Of a DNA stretch of 16,725 nt, positions 14,964-16,725 are shown piece by piece (position 1 is the stretch's first letter; each line of letters opens with the position of its first letter). The position numbers and the translations under genes are program-made. The notes below the pieces were generated by a model that saw nothing but the letters and a program-made list of their open reading frames with translations, had not been told where the DNA came from and made no database searches. Source of the DNA: an uncultured Clostridia bacterium (GTDB lineage: Bacteria; Bacillota; Clostridia; Oscillospirales; CAG-272); contig CALDMI010000111.1 of the NCBI GenBank assembly GCA_937914815.1, positions 1 through 16,725 of the forward strand. Reading direction: 5' to 3'.

Positions 14964-16076
14964 ATGGATAAGAAGTCAATTGCCGAAATACTTATTCCCA
15001 AATTTGACATTGAGGGTGTTATGGAAGATGCGGTTCCTTACGGAAACGGTCATATAAATGATACATACCTCGTCACAATGCGTGTCAACGGAGGAACGAA
15101 GCAGTATGTTCTTCAGCGCATAAACAAGCATGTTTTCAAGCGTCCGGATAAGCTCATGGATAACTTCTATGCGGTTACCGAGTTCATACGCGACGAAATC
15201 ATAAAAGAGGGCGGAGACCCGGAGCGTGAGAGCATCCGCGTCATCAAGTCCTCCGACGGCAGAAACTTCTATATGACGACCGACGGAGATTACTGGCGCG
15301 TTATCAGCTATGTGACTGACAGCGTAAGCTATGATAAGGTCGAGCGCCCGCAGCAGTTCTATGATTCTGCTGTTGCTTTCGGGAAGTTCCAGTATATGCT
15401 CCGCAATTTCCCGGCAGAGGAGCTCTATGAGACTATCAAGGATTTCCACAATACGCCGGTGAGATATCAGCAGCTTATGGACGCGGCGGAAAAGGATAAT
15501 TTCGAGCGCCGTGCAGAGGTTGAAAAGGAGATTGAGTTTGCGACGGCAAGACTTGACTTTATCGGAACATTTGAGCGTGCTCATGCAGAGGGCAAGCTCC
15601 CGCTCAAGGTCACGCACAACGATACGAAGCTCAACAACATTCTTTTCGACAAAAATACCGGTAAGCCCATTTGCGTTATAGACCTTGATACAATTATGCC
15701 GGGCTATTCCGTAAATGATTTCGGTGATTCCATCCGGTTCGGTGCGACCACCGCACTTGAGGATGAGGCTGATCTTTCAAAGGTTAATTTCGACATTCAG
15801 CTCTTTGAGGTGTATGTGAAGGGCTTCCTCGAGGGGGCGCGCGGCGGACTTACCGACTGCGAGATAGGCTTCCTTCCTCATGCGGCAATGATGATGACGC
15901 TTGAGTGCGGTATGCGTTTCCTTGCGGACTACCTGAACGGAGATACATATTTCAAAACATCCCGCCCGAAGCAGAATCTTGACCGTGCGAGAAACCAGTT
16001 CAAGCTTGTATCCGACATGGAGAAGCAGTTTGATGAGATGAAGAAGATCGTGGCAAAGTATGCCGCGAAGAACTGA
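14964..16076 (+). CDS. nahK: NahK-like N-acetylhexosamine 1-kinase (phosphotransferase family)
   Basis: 370 residues from the ATG at 14964, 5 nt after AGGAGG (14953-14958). NahK/LnpB of bifidobacteria (359 residues) phosphorylates GlcNAc and GalNAc at C1 in the lacto-N-biose/galacto-N-biose route. The present protein has the same plan: glycine-rich loop GNGHINDTYLV (27-37), catalytic loop VTHNDTKLNNILF with D220 and N225, metal-binding VIDLDT (D240, D242), and the diagnostic PGYSVNDFGDSIRFGATT. No signal peptide; cytoplasmic. The gene follows the broken ROK kinase in the same frame, so a fusion polypeptide starting upstream is formally possible (415 codons open from 14829), but the strong ribosome binding site favours the internal start. 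Family assignment is firm; substrate is inferred, since no GNB/LNB phosphorylase gene is in the window. It is probably regulated by the divergent PocR-AraC protein. Confidence 0.82.
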   Translation: MDKKSIAEILIPKFDIEGVMEDAVPYGNGHINDTYLVTMRVNGGTKQYVLQRINKHVFKRPDKLMDNFYAVTEFIRDEIIKEGGDPERESIRVIKSSDGRNFYMTTDGDYWRVISYVTDSVSYDKVERPQQFYDSAVAFGKFQYMLRNFPAEELYETIKDFHNTPVRYQQLMDAAEKDNFERRAEVEKEIEFATARLDFIGTFERAHAEGKLPLKVTHNDTKLNNILFDKNTGKPICVIDLDTIMPGYSVNDFGDSIRFGATTALEDEADLSKVNFDIQLFEVYVKGFLEGARGGLTDCEIGFLPHAAMMMTLECGMRFLADYLNGDTYFKTSRPKQNLDRARNQFKLVSDMEKQFDEMKKIVAKYAAKN

Positions 16077-16126
16077 TATATTAAGAATCGGTTCCTGATA
16101 TAATAATTCAAGGGGGAATTGAAATC

Positions 16127-16432
16127 ATGAAAATTCTGTTTTCAAAGACAGCGCAGGACGCAGGAATAAGTGCGGCGCGTGTTTTCGCCGATGTTCTGAA
16201 GAAAAAGCCGAATGACGGCGAAAAGCTGTATAACTTGATTTATGAGACTTACATTGCGCCGGAAAAACTGTCGCTCACGGATATTTTATACAGGCTTGAT
16301 ATGTCGCCGAGACACTATTACAGACTTCGTGAGCAGGCAATCACAATTCTCTCAATACGCTTGTGGGCAGCTCCCGGAAAGGATGTTGATTTCTGGTTTG
16401 AAATGCTTACTCTTCTGGAGGGATTATCGTGA
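16127..16432 (+). CDS. Small HTH protein, sigma-region-4/ArpU-like
   Basis: 101 residues; the ATG at 16127 is preceded by AAGGGGG about 10 nt upstream. Residues about 30-80 look like a helical DNA-binding unit: GEKLYNLIYETYI, then LSLTDILYRLDMSPRHYYRL (a helix-turn-helix with the recognition helix at SPRHYYRLREQAI), then ILSIRLW. This resembles ArpU and sigma-region-4-like regulators of phages and conjugative elements of Firmicutes, recognised by pattern rather than by a close match. It lies 50 nt after the nahK-like gene, with no clear terminator between. About 50-75 bp downstream is a promoter with an 11-bp-spaced direct repeat in the usual activator position. I infer that this protein controls that promoter. 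Confidence 0.7.
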   Translation: MKILFSKTAQDAGISAARVFADVLKKKPNDGEKLYNLIYETYIAPEKLSLTDILYRLDMSPRHYYRLREQAITILSIRLWAAPGKDVDFWFEMLTLLEGLS

Positions 16433-16447
16433 AAAATACTCCGGCAG

Positions 16448-16467
16448 AAAATTGGCACAAAATTGGC
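16448..16467 (+). repeat. 11-bp-spaced direct repeat upstream of promoter (candidate operator)
   Basis: AAAATTGGC occurs at 16448-16456 and again at 16459-16467, exactly 11 bp apart, about one helical turn. The pair ends 12 bp before the -35 box at 16480, at about -67 to -48 from the predicted start, a normal place for an activator site. The likely binder is the small HTH protein encoded just upstream; that link is inference. Confidence 0.6.
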
Positions 16468-16479
16468 GCACCGATGCCG

Positions 16480-16508
16480 ATGACAAGCGAATATAAAAGT
16501 GGTATAAT
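16480..16508 (+). promoter_or_regulatory. Sigma-A promoter of the leader RNA and downstream exported protein
   Basis: ATGACA (16480-16485), a 17-bp spacer, TATAAT (16503-16508). Only one base departs from the -35 consensus. Transcription should begin near 16515. Confidence 0.78.
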
Positions 16509-16514
16509 GGTATC

Positions 16515-16529
16515 GTCCCAAAGTGGGAC
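16515..16529 (+). promoter_or_regulatory. Perfect hairpin or palindrome at the transcript 5' end
   Basis: GTCCCA-AAG-TGGGAC forms a perfect 6-bp stem with a 3-nt loop, starting at the predicted +1 position. In RNA it could protect the 5' end; in DNA it could be a repressor operator. The sequence cannot decide between these. Confidence 0.6.
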
Positions 16530-16543
16530 CGGACATATTCTCC

Positions 16544-16587
16544 GCCGTTTTTGAGTTTCCCCCCAAAACTTGAAAGCGGCTTTTTTT
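16544..16587 (+). terminator. Strong intrinsic terminator in the leader before the last gene
   Basis: The arm at 16544-16558 (GCCGTTTTTGAGTTT) pairs over 15 consecutive positions, three of them G-T, with 16566-16580 (AAACTTGAAAGCGGC), around a C-rich loop, and is followed by seven T (16581-16587). It lies about 75 nt after the predicted start and 33 nt before the ATG at 16620. It therefore either attenuates the next gene or defines a short non-coding RNA of about 70 nt. Confidence 0.88.
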
Positions 16588-16619
16588 ATGCCGATTTTTG
16601 AAGAAGGAGGTAAATTGAC

Positions 16620-16725
16620 ATGGTAAAACTCAAAAAGATACGGGATAAGCTCAGTCTTATGTATTGGTCGGCGGTTGCGGTTATATCCGGAACTATGATT
16701 TCGGTTCAGCCTGTTATGGCAGACA
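16620..16725 (+). CDS. Exported or membrane protein, N-terminus only
   Basis: The ATG at 16620 follows AAGGAGG (16604-16610) by 9 nt; only 35 codons fit before the window ends. They encode a basic start (MVKLKKIRDK), a hydrophobic core (MYWSAVAVISGTMISV) and an AxA-like end (QPVMA-D), a signal peptide probably cut after VMA. The function cannot be read from this. The setting behind a small HTH regulator and a leader terminator, plus the shape of the signal, recalls pilin-like small membrane proteins of clostridial conjugative elements, but this is a guess. Confidence 0.75.
   Translation, partial: MVKLKKIRDKLSLMYWSAVAVISGTMISVQPVMAD

Noticed and set aside
14976..15617. Minus-strand open frame of 213 codons inside the NahK-like gene
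   Set aside because: Antisense to a clearly conserved kinase; no ribosome binding site, promoter or recognisable motif.
16099..16104. TATAAT upstream of the small HTH gene as a promoter -10
   Set aside because: No acceptable -35 box at 16-18 bp spacing (the matching position reads ATATAT), and it lies only 22 bp from the start codon. It could still be weak, but it is not supported.
16429..16554. GTG-started 41-codon frame overlapping the stop of the small HTH gene, with a GGAGGG site nearby
   Set aside because: The spacing is good, but the frame runs through the direct repeat, promoter and 5' hairpin, and the peptide has no recognisable features; regulatory DNA explains it better.
16588..16626. 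12-codon leader peptide frame after the terminator, overlapping the ATG at 16620
   Set aside because: No ribosome binding site precedes it, and the AAGGAGG inside it clearly serves the downstream gene.
1..16725. CRISPR arrays, tRNA, rRNA or insertion sequences
   Set aside because: No regularly spaced repeats, cloverleaf sequences, rRNA-like tracts, transposase motifs or terminal inverted repeats were seen on reading both strands.

Overview
The window looks like chromosomal DNA of a Gram-positive anaerobe of the class Clostridia, probably a gut-type member of the order formerly called Clostridiales. The reasons are purine-rich AGGAGG-type ribosome binding sites, near-consensus TTGACA/TATAAT promoters, moderate GC content with AT-rich intergenic DNA, a YhaO/YhaN repair pair, a PocR-AraC regulator and a cyclic-di-GMP-I (GEMM) riboswitch. 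No rRNA, tRNA or CRISPR array is visible.

Region 1 (1-7800, minus strand) is a cell-surface locus. A very strong promoter (TTGACA, 17 bp, TATAAT) drives a leader with a c-di-GMP-I riboswitch aptamer and an overlapping intrinsic terminator. Downstream come a 1989-residue exported protein with an atrophied Ig-like domain, a Listeria/Bacteroides-repeat-like segment and leucine-rich repeats, and then a second exported protein that runs off the window edge. The two proteins share the same order of N-terminal modules and look like diverged tandem paralogues. The natural reading is a c-di-GMP-switched adhesion or biofilm module.

Region 2 (7800-8870, plus strand) is a divergently transcribed 289-residue protein of unknown function with its own promoter and a terminator shared with the convergent operon.

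Region 3 (8870-14016, minus strand) is an operon: PocR-AraC regulator, YhaO (SbcD/Mre11-like nuclease), YhaN (SbcC/Rad50-like ATPase with a membrane hairpin in its coil) and an alpha/beta hydrolase. The first three are packed with overlaps or very short gaps.

Region 4 (14004-16076, plus strand) is divergent from the regulator, and its promoter interleaves with the regulator's promoter. It holds a ROK-family sugar kinase gene broken by an internal deletion plus frameshift, then an intact NahK-like N-acetylhexosamine 1-kinase whose reading frame is open to the ROK remnant. This suggests amino-sugar salvage controlled by the PocR-AraC protein.

Region 5 (16080-16725, plus strand) appears to be different in kind: a small HTH protein, a promoter preceded by an 11-bp-spaced direct repeat, a transcript starting with a perfect hairpin, a strong terminator only about 75 nt downstream, and then the start of a signal-peptide protein. 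It resembles the edge of a conjugative or phage-like module, though no integrase or attachment site lies in the window.
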